Below, one piece after another: positions 26,014 to 33,528 of a stretch of DNA of 64,000 bases. The notes beneath the pieces are model-generated. The model made no database searches. It was given only the letters and a program-made list of their open reading frames with translations, and was not told the origin of the DNA. Numbering within the stretch: position 1 is the stretch's first letter; every line of letters starts with the position of its first letter. Source of the DNA: Zafaria ginkgonis. GTDB taxonomy: Bacteria; Actinomycetota; Actinomycetes; Actinomycetales; Micrococcaceae. Position numbers and translations under genes: made by a program. Where the stretch lies: positions 284,899 to 348,898 of the forward strand of contig NZ_BAABEO010000023.1 in NCBI RefSeq assembly GCF_039540195.1. The letters run 5' to 3'.

Positions 26014-26382
26014 TTAGTTGACCGGGCCGGTGAACTTCTCGCCCGGGCCCTTGCCCGGTTCGTCCGGGATCAGGGAGGCTTCGCGGAAGGCCAGCTGCAG
26101 GGAACGCAGGCCGTCACGCAGCGGGGCGGCGTGCTGGCTGCCGACCTCCGGGGCCGCCGCGGTGATCAGGCCGGCCAGGGCGGTGATCAGCTTGCGGGCC
26201 TCGTCGAGGTCCTTCAGTTCCTCGGCGTCGTCGCCGGCGGCGAGCCCGCACTTGACCGCCGCGGCGCTCATCAGGTGCACCGCCGCCGTCGTGATGATCT
26301 CCACCGCGGCAACCTCGGCAATGTCGCGGACCTGGTTCGTCGCGGCGTCGGGGGACTCGGGATTGGTTTCAGGGGTACTCAT
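26014..26382 (-). CDS. DUF1844 domain-containing protein
   Basis: 122-aa helical protein: VRDIAEVAAVEIITTAAVHL, MSAAAVKCGLAAG, then DEARKLITALAGLITAAAPE. This is the DUF1844 pattern, whose members commonly lie divergently next to infC in Actinobacteria. Function unknown; no enzyme motif. Start 26382 (MSTPETNP) chosen since the upstream in-frame extension to 26478 lacks family similarity. Divergent from infC with a 280-bp shared upstream region. Confidence 0.8.
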   Translation of the reverse strand: MSTPETNPESPDAATNQVRDIAEVAAVEIITTAAVHLMSAAAVKCGLAAGDDAEELKDLDEARKLITALAGLITAAAPEVGSQHAAPLRDGLRSLQLAFREASLIPDEPGKGPGEKFTGPVN

Positions 26383-26584
26383 GCTGCTAAGCTTTTCACA
26401 GACCGACTGGATCCGCGTATTCGGTTGCGCCTCCCGGCTCGCCCGGGGGACAGCAAACGCAGCGGGTCCGGTATGCAAGTGGAGGCCTAACTCCCACCCG
26501 CTGCAGCCGCTTCAGGCCGCCGGGTCACTTCGGTTGCACGGGACCAGCGTCCCGGGCGCGCGGCATGTCCGCACCGAAAAAACC

Positions 26585-26632
26585 AGGCCTCCGTTTGCCC
26601 CGCAACCGGAGGCCTTCTTATGTTGCGGGGGC
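26585..26632 (+). promoter_or_regulatory. infC leader with mutually exclusive hairpins (candidate attenuator)
   Basis: Hairpin 1: AGGCCTCCG (26585-26593) with CGGAGGCCT (26607-26615), followed by TCTTAT, a terminator shape. Hairpin 2: CCCCGCAAC (26598-26606) with GTTGCGGGG (26622-26630). The left arm of hairpin 2 is the loop of hairpin 1, so both cannot form easily. The leader ends 31 bases before infC. This suggests autogenous attenuation of the infC-rpmI-rplT operon. Confidence 0.6.
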
Positions 26633-26662
26633 TTACGGACCCCGAGTCAACAGGAGCTACAC

Positions 26663-27706
26663 ATCAGCGATCCACGCATTAATGATCGAATCCGCGTCCC
26701 CGAGGTGCGGCTGGTCGGACCGAACGGCGAGCAGGTCGGCGTCGTCCGCATTGAAGACGCGCTGCGCCTCGCCCTCGAATCCGATCTTGATCTCGTAGAG
26801 GTGGCGCCTACGGCCAAGCCTCCGGTTTGCAAGCTGATGGACTTCGGCAAGTACAAGTACGAAGCCGCGGTGAAGGCTCGTGAGGCCCGTAAGAACCAGA
26901 CCAACACGGTCCTGAAGGAAATCCGTTTCCGCCTCAAGATCGACAAGCACGACTACGAGACGAAGACGGGCCACGCCCTGCGCTTCCTCGGAGCGGGCGA
27001 CAAGGTCAAGGCCATGATCCAGTTCCGTGGCCGCGAGCAGCAGCGTCCGGAAATGGGCATCCGCCTGCTCAACAAGTTTGCGGAGGACGTGGCTGAGGTC
27101 GGCATCGTCGAGTCCGCCCCGCGGATCGATGGCCGCAACATGGTTATGGTCGTCGGACCGCTGAAGAACAAGGCGGAGGCGAAGGCCGAGGCCCGTCGCC
27201 AGGCCCAGCGCGAGACCGACCGTGCCAAGGCCGCCGAGGCCAAGCTGCGCGTGGACACTTCGGAGCAGCCGGCCATGACCCAGTCCCTGGGCGACACGCT
27301 CGGGGATGACCTGCAGGCCAAGCTGATCCAGGCGCGGGAGGCGGCGGAAGCCGCGGCAGCCGTCCAGACCGAGGCCCCCGAGGTCGAGGTCGTCGAGGAA
27401 GCTGCTCCGGCTGCCGAGGCCCCCGAGGCCGAGGCCGAGGTCGAGGCCGAGGTCGAGGTCGCTGAGGAAGCCGCTCCGGTGGCTGAGGAAGCTGCTCCGG
27501 AAGTCGAGGCCCCCGTGGCCGAGGCCGTCGAGGAAGCCGCTCCGGTGGTTGAGGCCGCTCCGGTGGTGGAAGCCCCGAAGCCGGTGGCCGAAGCCGCGAA
27601 GCCGGTGGCCGCACCGAAGCCGGCGGCCGCGGCTCCGAAGCCGGGCATCCCGAAGCCGGGCATTCCGAAGCCGGCAGCCAAGCCGGCTCCGCGCCCTGCC
27701 AAGTAG
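26663..27706 (+). CDS. infC: Translation initiation factor IF-3, ATC start, long acidic tail
   Basis: 347-aa frame. The IF-3 N-domain (ISDPRINDRIRVPEVRLVGP, residues 1-20, to about 75) and C-domain (to about 170, ending NMVMVVGPLKNK) are complete. The rest (about 172-347) is an Ala/Glu/Val then Ala/Pro/Lys-rich low-complexity tail, ending KPAPRPAK, that doubles the usual length. No ATG/GTG/TTG is available where the family begins; ATC at 26663, six bases after AGGAG (26652-26656), fits the known AUU/AUC starts of infC, which let IF-3 repress its own translation. Confidence 0.94.
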   Translation: MSDPRINDRIRVPEVRLVGPNGEQVGVVRIEDALRLALESDLDLVEVAPTAKPPVCKLMDFGKYKYEAAVKAREARKNQTNTVLKEIRFRLKIDKHDYETKTGHALRFLGAGDKVKAMIQFRGREQQRPEMGIRLLNKFAEDVAEVGIVESAPRIDGRNMVMVVGPLKNKAEAKAEARRQAQRETDRAKAAEAKLRVDTSEQPAMTQSLGDTLGDDLQAKLIQAREAAEAAAAVQTEAPEVEVVEEAAPAAEAPEAEAEVEAEVEVAEEAAPVAEEAAPEVEAPVAEAVEEAAPVVEAAPVVEAPKPVAEAAKPVAAPKPAAAAPKPGIPKPGIPKPAAKPAPRPAK

Positions 27707-27871
27707 ACGGCCCAGTAGGACCCGCCCCGTAAGGACCTGCCCAAGTAGGACCCGGCGAGGCTTGCCCCGTCATGGGGCACCGAACCGCACACCACGGGCT
27801 TCCGGTACCGGAAGCGCGACAAGATCCCCGGCCCGCAAGGGTTTCGGGAGCACGTAAGGAGAACGGCGGAC
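27707..27871 (+). other. infC-rpmI intergenic region with small hairpins
   Basis: 165 bp. Holds TGCCCC-gtcat-GGGGCA (27763-27779) and a perfect 18-base palindrome GCTTCCGGTACCGGAAGC (27798-27815), plus the repeated phrase AGTAGGACCC. These may be RNA processing or L20-binding structures; no direct evidence. Confidence 0.4.
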
Positions 27872-28066
27872 ATGCCGAAGTTCAAGACCCACAGTGGCGC
27901 CAAGAAGCGCTTCAAGCTGACCGGTAGCGGCAAGCTCAAGCGCCAGCAGGCCAACCGCCGCCACTACCTGGAGCACAAGTCCTCCACGCTGACCCGCCGC
28001 CTGGCCGGTGACCGCATCGTTTCGAAGGCGGACACCAAGACCATCAAGCGGATGCTGGGCCTCTAA
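27872..28066 (+). CDS. rpmI: 50S ribosomal protein L35
   Basis: 64-aa basic protein beginning MPKFKTHSGAKKRFKLTGSG and ending TKTIKRMLGL, the complete L35 family pattern. ATG 27872 preceded by AAGGAGAA. Second gene of the infC-rpmI-rplT operon. Confidence 0.98.
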   Translation: MPKFKTHSGAKKRFKLTGSGKLKRQQANRRHYLEHKSSTLTRRLAGDRIVSKADTKTIKRMLGL

Positions 28067-28175
28067 GCATTCCCCCCGGGGGCTTCCGGTCCCCACCCAC
28101 CACCAAGTTTTCCCCAGCCCGCAACCGTTTGGACGGATGCCGAGGTATCGGGGGCAGAAAAGAAGGAGTACACAC

Positions 28176-28820
28176 GTGGCACGTGTGAAGCGGGCGGTCA
28201 ACGCCCACAAGAAGCGTCGAGTTATCCTTGAACGCGCAAAGGGCTACCGTGGACAGCGCTCCCGCCTGTACCGCAAGGCCAAGGAGCAGCTGCTGCACTC
28301 GTTCGTGTACAGCTACGGTGACCGCCGCAAGCGCAAGGGCAACTTCCGCCGCCTGTGGATCCAGCGCATCAACGCTGCTTCCCGCGCCAATGGCCTGACC
28401 TACAACCGCCTGATCCAGGGCCTGAAGGCTGCCGAGGTCGAGGTCGACCGCCGCATGCTGGCCGAGCTGGCCATCTCCGACAACACCGCCTTCGTCGCCC
28501 TGGTGAACGTGGCCAAGGCCGCCCTGCCGGCCGACGTGAACGCCCCGAAGGCCGCCCCGGTTGCCCAGGCTTCCGCCCCCAAGGCTGCTGCCGCTTCCAC
28601 CGACGAGGTTCCCGGCGCGATCAAGGCCGTCGAGGGCCAGGACGCCCCCGAGGGCTTCGTGATCAAGGGCAACGCCCAGTCCAACAAGTACCACGTGCCG
28701 GGCTCCACCTGGTACGAGCAGACCGCTGCCGAGTACTGGTTCGAGTCCGTCGAGGCCGCCAAGGCCGCCGGCTTCGAGCCGGCCGGTGGCGAGGCTCGCC
28801 AGCAGGTCAAGGAAGCCTAG
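28176..28820 (+). CDS. rplT: 50S ribosomal protein L20 with extra C-terminal domain
   Basis: 214 aa against a usual 115-130. Residues 1-118 are a complete L20 (MARVKRAVNAHKKRRVILER to LVNVAKAALP), which binds 23S rRNA early in 50S assembly. Residues 119-155 are an Ala/Pro linker. Residues 156-205 form an added small domain (FVIKGNAQSNKYHVPG, WYEQTAAEYWFESVEAAKAA, GFEPAGGE) resembling the short domain NCBI calls sunset, seen at the end of some actinobacterial proteins. GTG at 28176 after AAGGAG. The extra domain's role is unknown. Confidence 0.94.
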   Translation: MARVKRAVNAHKKRRVILERAKGYRGQRSRLYRKAKEQLLHSFVYSYGDRRKRKGNFRRLWIQRINAASRANGLTYNRLIQGLKAAEVEVDRRMLAELAISDNTAFVALVNVAKAALPADVNAPKAAPVAQASAPKAAAASTDEVPGAIKAVEGQDAPEGFVIKGNAQSNKYHVPGSTWYEQTAAEYWFESVEAAKAAGFEPAGGEARQQVKEA

Positions 28821-28863
28821 TCTTTTCGAAGACCGGCTCGCCATGACTGGCACGCACCCGTGA

Positions 28864-28899
28864 AAAGGGGGCGGAATCCCACGGGATTCCGCCCCCTTT
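28864..28899 (+). terminator. rplT terminator 1
   Basis: 17-bp perfect stem AAAGGGGGCGGAATCCC (28864-28880) with 28883-28899, loop AC, ending TTTCCGTTT. It begins 44 bases after the rplT stop. Confidence 0.9.
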
Positions 28900-29151
28900 C
28901 CGTTTGGCGTCCCGGCCCTGCCGGGAAACGCCGGTTGCCAGGCACGGAATGCGGGCATCAGAAAGGCCTGCGGTCTTCCCCGGCCGCAGGCCTTCCTTTT
29001 CGTCCGCCGGAGCCCATGGTTACTGCCGACAGGAAGTCTCACGGTACGCCCTCGGGGCCCGGCACGGAAGAGCCTCCACCCCCGAATGTTTGCCGGTCTT
29101 TTGGCCTGTGTTCAGGCAGGGTCGGACGCCCGCGGGATTCCGCCCCCTTTC
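28883..29151 (+). repeat. 18-bp direct repeat of a terminator half-arm
   Basis: GGGATTCCGCCCCCTTTC occurs at 28883-28900 (right arm of terminator 1) and again at 29134-29151, just before the methyltransferase promoter, without its partner arm. Suggests a local duplication. Confidence 0.75.
28963..28994 (+). terminator. rplT terminator 2
   Basis: 11-bp perfect stem AAGGCCTGCGG (28963-28973) with CCGCAGGCCTT (28984-28994), followed by CCTTTTCG. Second tandem terminator. The remainder of the interval to 29174 shows no gene. Confidence 0.8.
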
Positions 29152-29174
29152 GCGTTCGGGGCTAGAGTCGTCCC

Positions 29175-30080
29175 ATGAGTTTTTCCGCGCCCGACGTGAT
29201 GTCCAACCCCCGAGCCGACCGCGTCCGCGACGTCGCCCGGCTGGCCACGCGCTCGGGGCGGGCCAAGCGCGGGCTGTTCCTGGCCGAGGGACCGCAGGCG
29301 GTCCGCGAGGCGCTGGCCCTGCACCGCGAGCGCCTGGCCTCCAGCGGGGCCCCCGTCGTCGAGTCCGTCTATGCGACCGCCGAGTTCCTGGAGCGCAGCC
29401 CCGAACTGGCCGAACTGGCCGAGGTTTCCGCCGGCACCCGGCTGCGGCTGGCCACCGACGAGGTCCTGGCCGCGATGGCTGACACCGTTTCCCCGCAGGG
29501 CATCATCGCCGTCTGCCACCTGCCCGGGAACACCCTGGAGGAGGTCCTGGCCGGCACGCCCCGGCTGGTTGCCGTGATGTGCCGGGTCCAGGACCCGGGC
29601 AACGCCGGCACCATCCTGCGCGCCGCGGATGCCGCCGGCGCCGACGCCGTCATCCTCACCGAGGGCAGCGTCGACATCCACAACCCCAAGGCCGTGCGCT
29701 CCACTGTCGGGTCCATCTTCCACCTGCCGATCGTCTCCGGGGTGCCCTTCGCCGACCTTGCCGCGGCGCTGCGCGGCGCGGGCCTGGCCGTGCTCGCTGC
29801 CGACGGCTACGGGGACACCGACCTCGACGCCCTGCAGGACGACTCGGCCGCCCGCCGCCTCGCGGGTGCCGCGGGGGAGCCCGACGCCGGCGTCGTGCTC
29901 CTGGAGGCGCCCACCGCCTGGCTGTTCGGCAACGAGGCCCAGGGCCTGGACCGGCAGGAGTTGGCCGCCGCGGACCGCCGCGTCGCGGTCCCGCTGTACG
30001 GGGTGGCCGAATCGCTGAACGTGGGCACGGCCGCGACCGTCTGCCTCTACGCCTCCGCGCGCGCCCAGCGCCGCGCCTGA
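29175..30080 (+). CDS. SpoU/TrmH-family 2'-O-ribose RNA methyltransferase
   Basis: 301-aa SPOUT enzyme with the three SpoU motifs: QDPGNAGTILRAADAAGAD, FGNEAQGL, and PLYGVAESLNVGTAATV, plus an N-terminal substrate-binding domain. Most likely methylates 23S rRNA; the position equivalent to mycobacterial tsnR (after rplT) is kept. The exact target is uncertain. ATG 29175 with TAGAGT (29163-29168) and a 6-base gap, a leaderless arrangement. Confidence 0.93.
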   Translation: MSFSAPDVMSNPRADRVRDVARLATRSGRAKRGLFLAEGPQAVREALALHRERLASSGAPVVESVYATAEFLERSPELAELAEVSAGTRLRLATDEVLAAMADTVSPQGIIAVCHLPGNTLEEVLAGTPRLVAVMCRVQDPGNAGTILRAADAAGADAVILTEGSVDIHNPKAVRSTVGSIFHLPIVSGVPFADLAAALRGAGLAVLAADGYGDTDLDALQDDSAARRLAGAAGEPDAGVVLLEAPTAWLFGNEAQGLDRQELAAADRRVAVPLYGVAESLNVGTAATVCLYASARAQRRA

Positions 30081-30237
30081 ACGGGTCCGCAAGGCGGTCC
30101 CGGAGGCGCGCTCGGAAGCGGGACGCGCGGCAGTGCGCGACGGCGGCCGGCTGGGTCCGGCGCGCGGACCGGGTATAGCGTGGAGCGAGGAAAACCACGT
30201 GCCCGCACCGGGCACCCGGACCGTAGGGGAAACACAC

Positions 30238-31197
30238 ATGGCAGCCTCCGGAGGCACCAAGGCAGTCGTCGCGGCACTGGCGGCGAACCTGACCATTGCG
30301 GTCTTCAAGTTCATCGCGTGGCTGGTCACGCTGTCCTCCTCGATGCTGGCCGAGGCGATCCACTCCGTGGCCGACTCGGGCAACCAGGTCCTGCTGCTGA
30401 TCGGCGGAAAGCGCGCCCAACGGCAGGCCAGCCCCCAGCACCCCTTCGGCTACGGGCGCGAGCGCTACATTTACTCATTCATCGTCTCGATCGTCCTCTT
30501 CAGCGTCGGCGGCCTGTTCGCGCTGTACGAGGCGTACCAGAAGTTCCTGCACCCGCATGGCATCGAGGGCCGCTGGTGGTGGGTGCCGCTGGCCGTGCTG
30601 GTGGGTGCCATCATCGCCGAGGGCCTGTCCTTCCGCACCGCCATCAAGGAATCCAACCTCATCCGCGGGAAGCAGTCCTGGGTCGCCTTCGTCCGGCGCG
30701 CGAAGGCCCCGGAGCTGCCGGTGATCCTGCTGGAGGACCTGGGCGCGCTGCTGGGCCTGGTCTTCGCGCTCTTCGGCGTCTCGCTGACCCTGATCACCGG
30801 CAACGGCGTCTTTGACGCGCTCGGCACCGCCATGATCGGCCTGCTGCTGGTGGCCATCGCGGTGGTCCTGGCCGCCGAAACCAAGTCGCTGCTGCTCGGC
30901 GAGTCCGCCACCAGGGAGCACGTGAGGCTGATCGAGGACGCCCTGACCGCCGGCGGAGCGCGCATCATCCACCTCAAGACGCTGCACCTGGGCCCGGACG
31001 AGCTGCTCGTCGCGGCCAAGATGTCCGTGGAACCCGGAATGAGCAGCGAACGGATCGCCGAGGAGATCGACGCCACCGAGGTGCGCGTGCGCCAGGCCGT
31101 CCCGATCGCCAACGTCATCTACATCGAACCCGACATCTACCGAGAGCCCTACACCACGACGGCGCCGGAGGGCGCCCCCGCCGGGAGCGGCGCGTGA
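30238..31197 (+). CDS. Cation diffusion facilitator (CDF) metal transporter
   Basis: 319-aa membrane protein with about six helices. Metal-site signature AEAIHSVADSGNQ (helix 2, with H and D ligands), then QHPFGYGRERYIYSFIVSIV. C-terminal cytoplasmic domain (ARIIHLKTLHLGPDELLVAA onward). The family exports Zn2+, Mn2+ or Fe2+ by proton antiport; the metal is not predicted. ATG 30238 after AGGGGA; TATAGC (30174-30179) is a possible -10. Overlaps the NUDIX gene by 4 bases (GTGA). Confidence 0.92.
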   Translation: MAASGGTKAVVAALAANLTIAVFKFIAWLVTLSSSMLAEAIHSVADSGNQVLLLIGGKRAQRQASPQHPFGYGRERYIYSFIVSIVLFSVGGLFALYEAYQKFLHPHGIEGRWWWVPLAVLVGAIIAEGLSFRTAIKESNLIRGKQSWVAFVRRAKAPELPVILLEDLGALLGLVFALFGVSLTLITGNGVFDALGTAMIGLLLVAIAVVLAAETKSLLLGESATREHVRLIEDALTAGGARIIHLKTLHLGPDELLVAAKMSVEPGMSSERIAEEIDATEVRVRQAVPIANVIYIEPDIYREPYTTTAPEGAPAGSGA

Positions 31198-31628
31198 GCG
31201 CGCTGAAACAGATCGTCGGCGCGGCGATCGTGGACTCGCTGCCGAACCCGACCCGGCTCCTGGCGGCGCGCCGCACCCGGCCGGAGCAGTATGCCGGGAT
31301 GTGGGAGTTTCCGGGAGGCAAGGTGGAGCCGGGGGAGTCCTGCGAGGAGGCCCTGCTGCGCGAGCTCGACGAGGAACTCGGAGTGGACGCCCGCCTCGGC
31401 GCAGAGGTCCCCGGCCCGCTGGAACAGGGCTGGGCACTGAACGGAACCGCCGCGATGCGCGTCTGGCTGGCCGAGGTGGTTTCCGGCGACCCGGCGCCGC
31501 TGCAGGACCACGACGAGCTGCGCTGGGTGGAGCTGGACGCCGTGGCCTTGGAGGCCCTGGCATGGATCCCGGCAGACCGTCCCATCGTGGATGCCCTGCT
31601 GGAGGCGGTGGCCGCCACCGCGCGGTAG
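31194..31628 (+). CDS. NUDIX hydrolase (MutT-like)
   Basis: 144-aa enzyme. Complete NUDIX box GGKVEPGESCEEALLRELDE followed by ELGV (G-x5-E-x7-REU-x-EE-x-GU), preceded by RTRPEQYAGMWEFPGGK typical of 8-oxo-dGTP pyrophosphatases. It probably cleans oxidised nucleotides. GTG start overlaps the CDF gene stop, so the two are coupled. Link between metal export and nucleotide sanitation is only suggestive. Confidence 0.9.
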   Translation: MSALKQIVGAAIVDSLPNPTRLLAARRTRPEQYAGMWEFPGGKVEPGESCEEALLRELDEELGVDARLGAEVPGPLEQGWALNGTAAMRVWLAEVVSGDPAPLQDHDELRWVELDAVALEALAWIPADRPIVDALLEAVAATAR

Positions 31629-32005
31629 GGGCCGGCGGACCGGGCAGGGAAGGAACCGGACGGTAAAAGGATCGGACGGGGAACGAACCGGGCAGGGAAA
31701 AACCGGGCCAGGAAAAACCTGACTGGGAAGTGCGGGGGCGGGGTGCCTACGGACCAAAAGGTCCACCGGTCCCCGCCCCCGGCCGCCCCGGTTGGCACTC
31801 CAAGCTCTTTCACCTGCTGGCGCCGACCGGGATGGCTGAGCTTCCCTTCTCACACCCCGATTAGAACACATCTTCGAATGTCCGTCCAAGGGAAGAGCGG
31901 GTAGGGCCCGCGGGCTGGCCCGGCCCCTTCCCGCCGGACCGGAGCTTCCGGAAACTTCCCGCCCGCACGCCGCCGGGCCATTTCCGCAGGGGCGGGCCGG
32001 AGCGG
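31629..32005. other. Non-coding interval with nested hairpin
   Basis: 377 bp with no credible gene. GGGGGCGGGG (31734-31743) pairs with CCCCGCCCCC (31771-31780), enclosing an inner hairpin GGACC-aaaa-GGTCC (31751-31764); a probable terminator shared by the NUDIX gene (+) and the convergent small protein gene. Degenerate A/G repeats (ACCGGGCAGGGAAAAACCGG) precede it. AGAACACATCTTCG at 31863-31876 resembles a LexA box but has no adjacent gene start. Confidence 0.6.
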
Positions 32006-32494
32006 CTAGCGGAGGGAACGGCGGCGCCTCCGCAGCGCCGCCGCCAAGGGCCGCGGCGGGCGCTCGGCGTATCCGCCGGCCCGCAGGCCGGCCGCACGCT
32101 CGAACACGTTGCGGGAGGCGGGATCGCCGGTGCGCAGCCAGGACCACGCGGCCGCGGCGAAGTACAGCGGCAGGAACGGCAGGCCCAGGCAGAGCGCGTA
32201 CTGGGTGCAGTGCCTGCCCTCGTGGGCCACCAGGGCGGGGTGGGCGTCAGGGTCGGCGAAGGCCGGGCGGAAGAAGACGACGTTGCCCACGGTGAACGCT
32301 CCCGCCGCGGGCAGCGGCGGGCGGTAGCCCAGGGCATAGCGCAGCCCTCCGGCGCCGCGGCGCACCCGGCACCCGGCGGCCCGCGCCAGCGCCAGGCCGG
32401 CGGGCGTGCTCAGGTTGGCCCAGTTCGCCGCGGCACGCATCCGTTCCCCCACACCCAAGCCCGAACCCAGGCGCCCGGCCGGCGGCCCAATCAT
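32006..32494 (-). CDS. Small HExxH-like protein with hydrophobic segment
   Basis: 162-aa protein. The core AHEGRHCTQYALCLGLPFLP followed by LYFAAAAWSW combines an H-E-x2-H-x2-Q pattern, like a minimal zinc metallopeptidase motif, with a hydrophobic segment. The preceding AFTVGNVVFFRPAFADPDAH and the C-terminal RNVFERAAGL are the only other conserved-looking parts; the N-terminus is Gly/Ala-rich and the C-terminus very basic. No third zinc ligand identified, so peptidase activity is unproven. Start 32494 chosen because TACACT (32501-32506) lies 6 bases upstream; an ATG at 32500 is also possible. Confidence 0.65.
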   Translation of the reverse strand: MIGPPAGRLGSGLGVGERMRAAANWANLSTPAGLALARAAGCRVRRGAGGLRYALGYRPPLPAAGAFTVGNVVFFRPAFADPDAHPALVAHEGRHCTQYALCLGLPFLPLYFAAAAWSWLRTGDPASRNVFERAAGLRAGGYAERPPRPLAAALRRRRRSLR

Positions 32495-32556
32495 GCGCAT
32501 AGTGTAGCCACAACAAGTGGTCCGCTGGAGAGCCCGGGCCGGTAACCTCAAAAGTG

Positions 32557-32589
32557 ATGGAAAACACGTCCCGGATGGGGTTCCCATGA
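32557..32589 (+). CDS. Possible 10-codon upstream ORF (MENTSRMGFP)
   Basis: ATG 32557 lies 8 bases after TAACCT (32543-32548), so it may be the first codon of a leaderless transcript. Its stop overlaps the lipoprotein start by four bases (ATGA, 32586-32589). It could couple translation into the lipoprotein gene, whose own ribosome site is weak. Too short for coding statistics; treat as a hypothesis. Confidence 0.4.
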   Translation: MENTSRMGFP

Positions 32590-33272
32590 AAAAGATTTTC
32601 ACCGCCATACCCTTGCTGGTCGCACTCCTGCTGACGCTGACCGGCTGCGTGAAGCTCAACATCGACCTGGTGGTGCACTCGGCCGAGTCCGCCGATTCCT
32701 CGATGGTCATCGCCATCAGCAAGGAAGCGCTGGGCAACCGGAGCGTCGAGGAGATGTTCGCTGTGGTCGGCAACGGTTCCGACCCGTTCGCCGGCATGCC
32801 GGAGGCGGCCGTCCGCACGGACTACGAGGACGCCAACTATGCCGGCTACCGATTCACCATGACGGACCAGGTGCCCAACGCGGAGTTCTCCCGAGCGACC
32901 GGCGGCTGGGCCCTGGACCACCTCGACGGCAAGTACTACTTCACCGCCGACGGCGCCGCCCTGGGCATGCAGGACCAGCAGGCCCGCTCCCTGTACACCG
33001 AGGCCCTGATGAGCGTGACCTTCCCCGGCCCGGTCCTGGAGACCTCCCCGGGCGCGGTGGTTGAAGGCAACAAGGTCACCTTCAACCTGCTGGAGAACCC
33101 CGGGGCGCGGATGACGGCGGTCGCCGATGACAACCCCACCGGCATCAGTTGGCAGATGTGGGTGCTGGCCGGGGCAATCATCCTGGCCGGCGGCATCTTC
33201 GCGCTGGCGCTGGCGCTGCGACCGCCGAAGCCCGCCGCCGCGAAGGAGCACCAGCCCGCCGGGGTGGGATAG
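32586..33272 (+). CDS. LppM-like (DUF3153) lipoprotein
   Basis: 228-aa exported lipoprotein. Signal peptide MKKIFTAIPLLVALLLTLTG with lipobox LTGC (Cys22 lipidated), a DUF3153 region (VKLNIDLVVHSAESADSSMV onward), a C-terminal transmembrane helix (about 187-208, MWVLAGAIILAGGIFALALA) and a short basic tail. The family includes mycobacterial LppM, tied to cell-envelope interactions. Anchored at both ends. The upstream 10-codon ORF overlaps the start. A 29-bp terminator follows immediately. Confidence 0.85.
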   Translation: MKKIFTAIPLLVALLLTLTGCVKLNIDLVVHSAESADSSMVIAISKEALGNRSVEEMFAVVGNGSDPFAGMPEAAVRTDYEDANYAGYRFTMTDQVPNAEFSRATGGWALDHLDGKYYFTADGAALGMQDQQARSLYTEALMSVTFPGPVLETSPGAVVEGNKVTFNLLENPGARMTAVADDNPTGISWQMWVLAGAIILAGGIFALALALRPPKPAAAKEHQPAGVG

Positions 33273-33274
33273 AC

Positions 33275-33338
33275 CCCGGAACAAACGACGGCGGCACGCC
33301 ACCTGCGCGGGTGGCGTGCCGCCGTCGTTTGTTCCGGG
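33275..33338 (+). terminator. 29-bp perfect-stem terminator after the lipoprotein gene
   Basis: 33275-33303 pairs without mismatch with 33310-33338, loop TGCGCG. Begins three bases past the stop. The middle of the stem carries ACGACGGCGG, also found in the pheT and argH terminators. Confidence 0.92.
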
Positions 33339-33471
33339 CTCGGGACGGGTCCCTCGCCCGGTAGCGTCCACCGGGCTCCCCGTTCGCGGCCTGCCCCACA
33401 CGCTTCGCGCGCGGGGACCCCTGGCCGCTCTCTTACCTCGCTGCGCTCGGGACGGGTCCCTCGCCCGGTAG
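33338..33471. repeat. 27-bp direct repeat upstream of pheS
   Basis: A 27-bp sequence starting GCTCGGGACGGGTCCCTCGC occurs at 33338-33364 and 33445-33471 (period 107). The second copy runs into TAGACT (33469-33474), the likely pheS -10. Core shared with the 23281-23510 array. Confidence 0.85.
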
Positions 33472-33528
33472 ACTTGGCCGCGGAACAAAAGGACTCCCGA
33501 ACCACAGTGAAAAGGGCCGAAAACACCC

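Noticed and set aside
31863..31876. AGAACACATCTTCG, about 12 of 14 matches to a LexA box.
   Set aside because: No gene starts next to it on either strand; likely chance.
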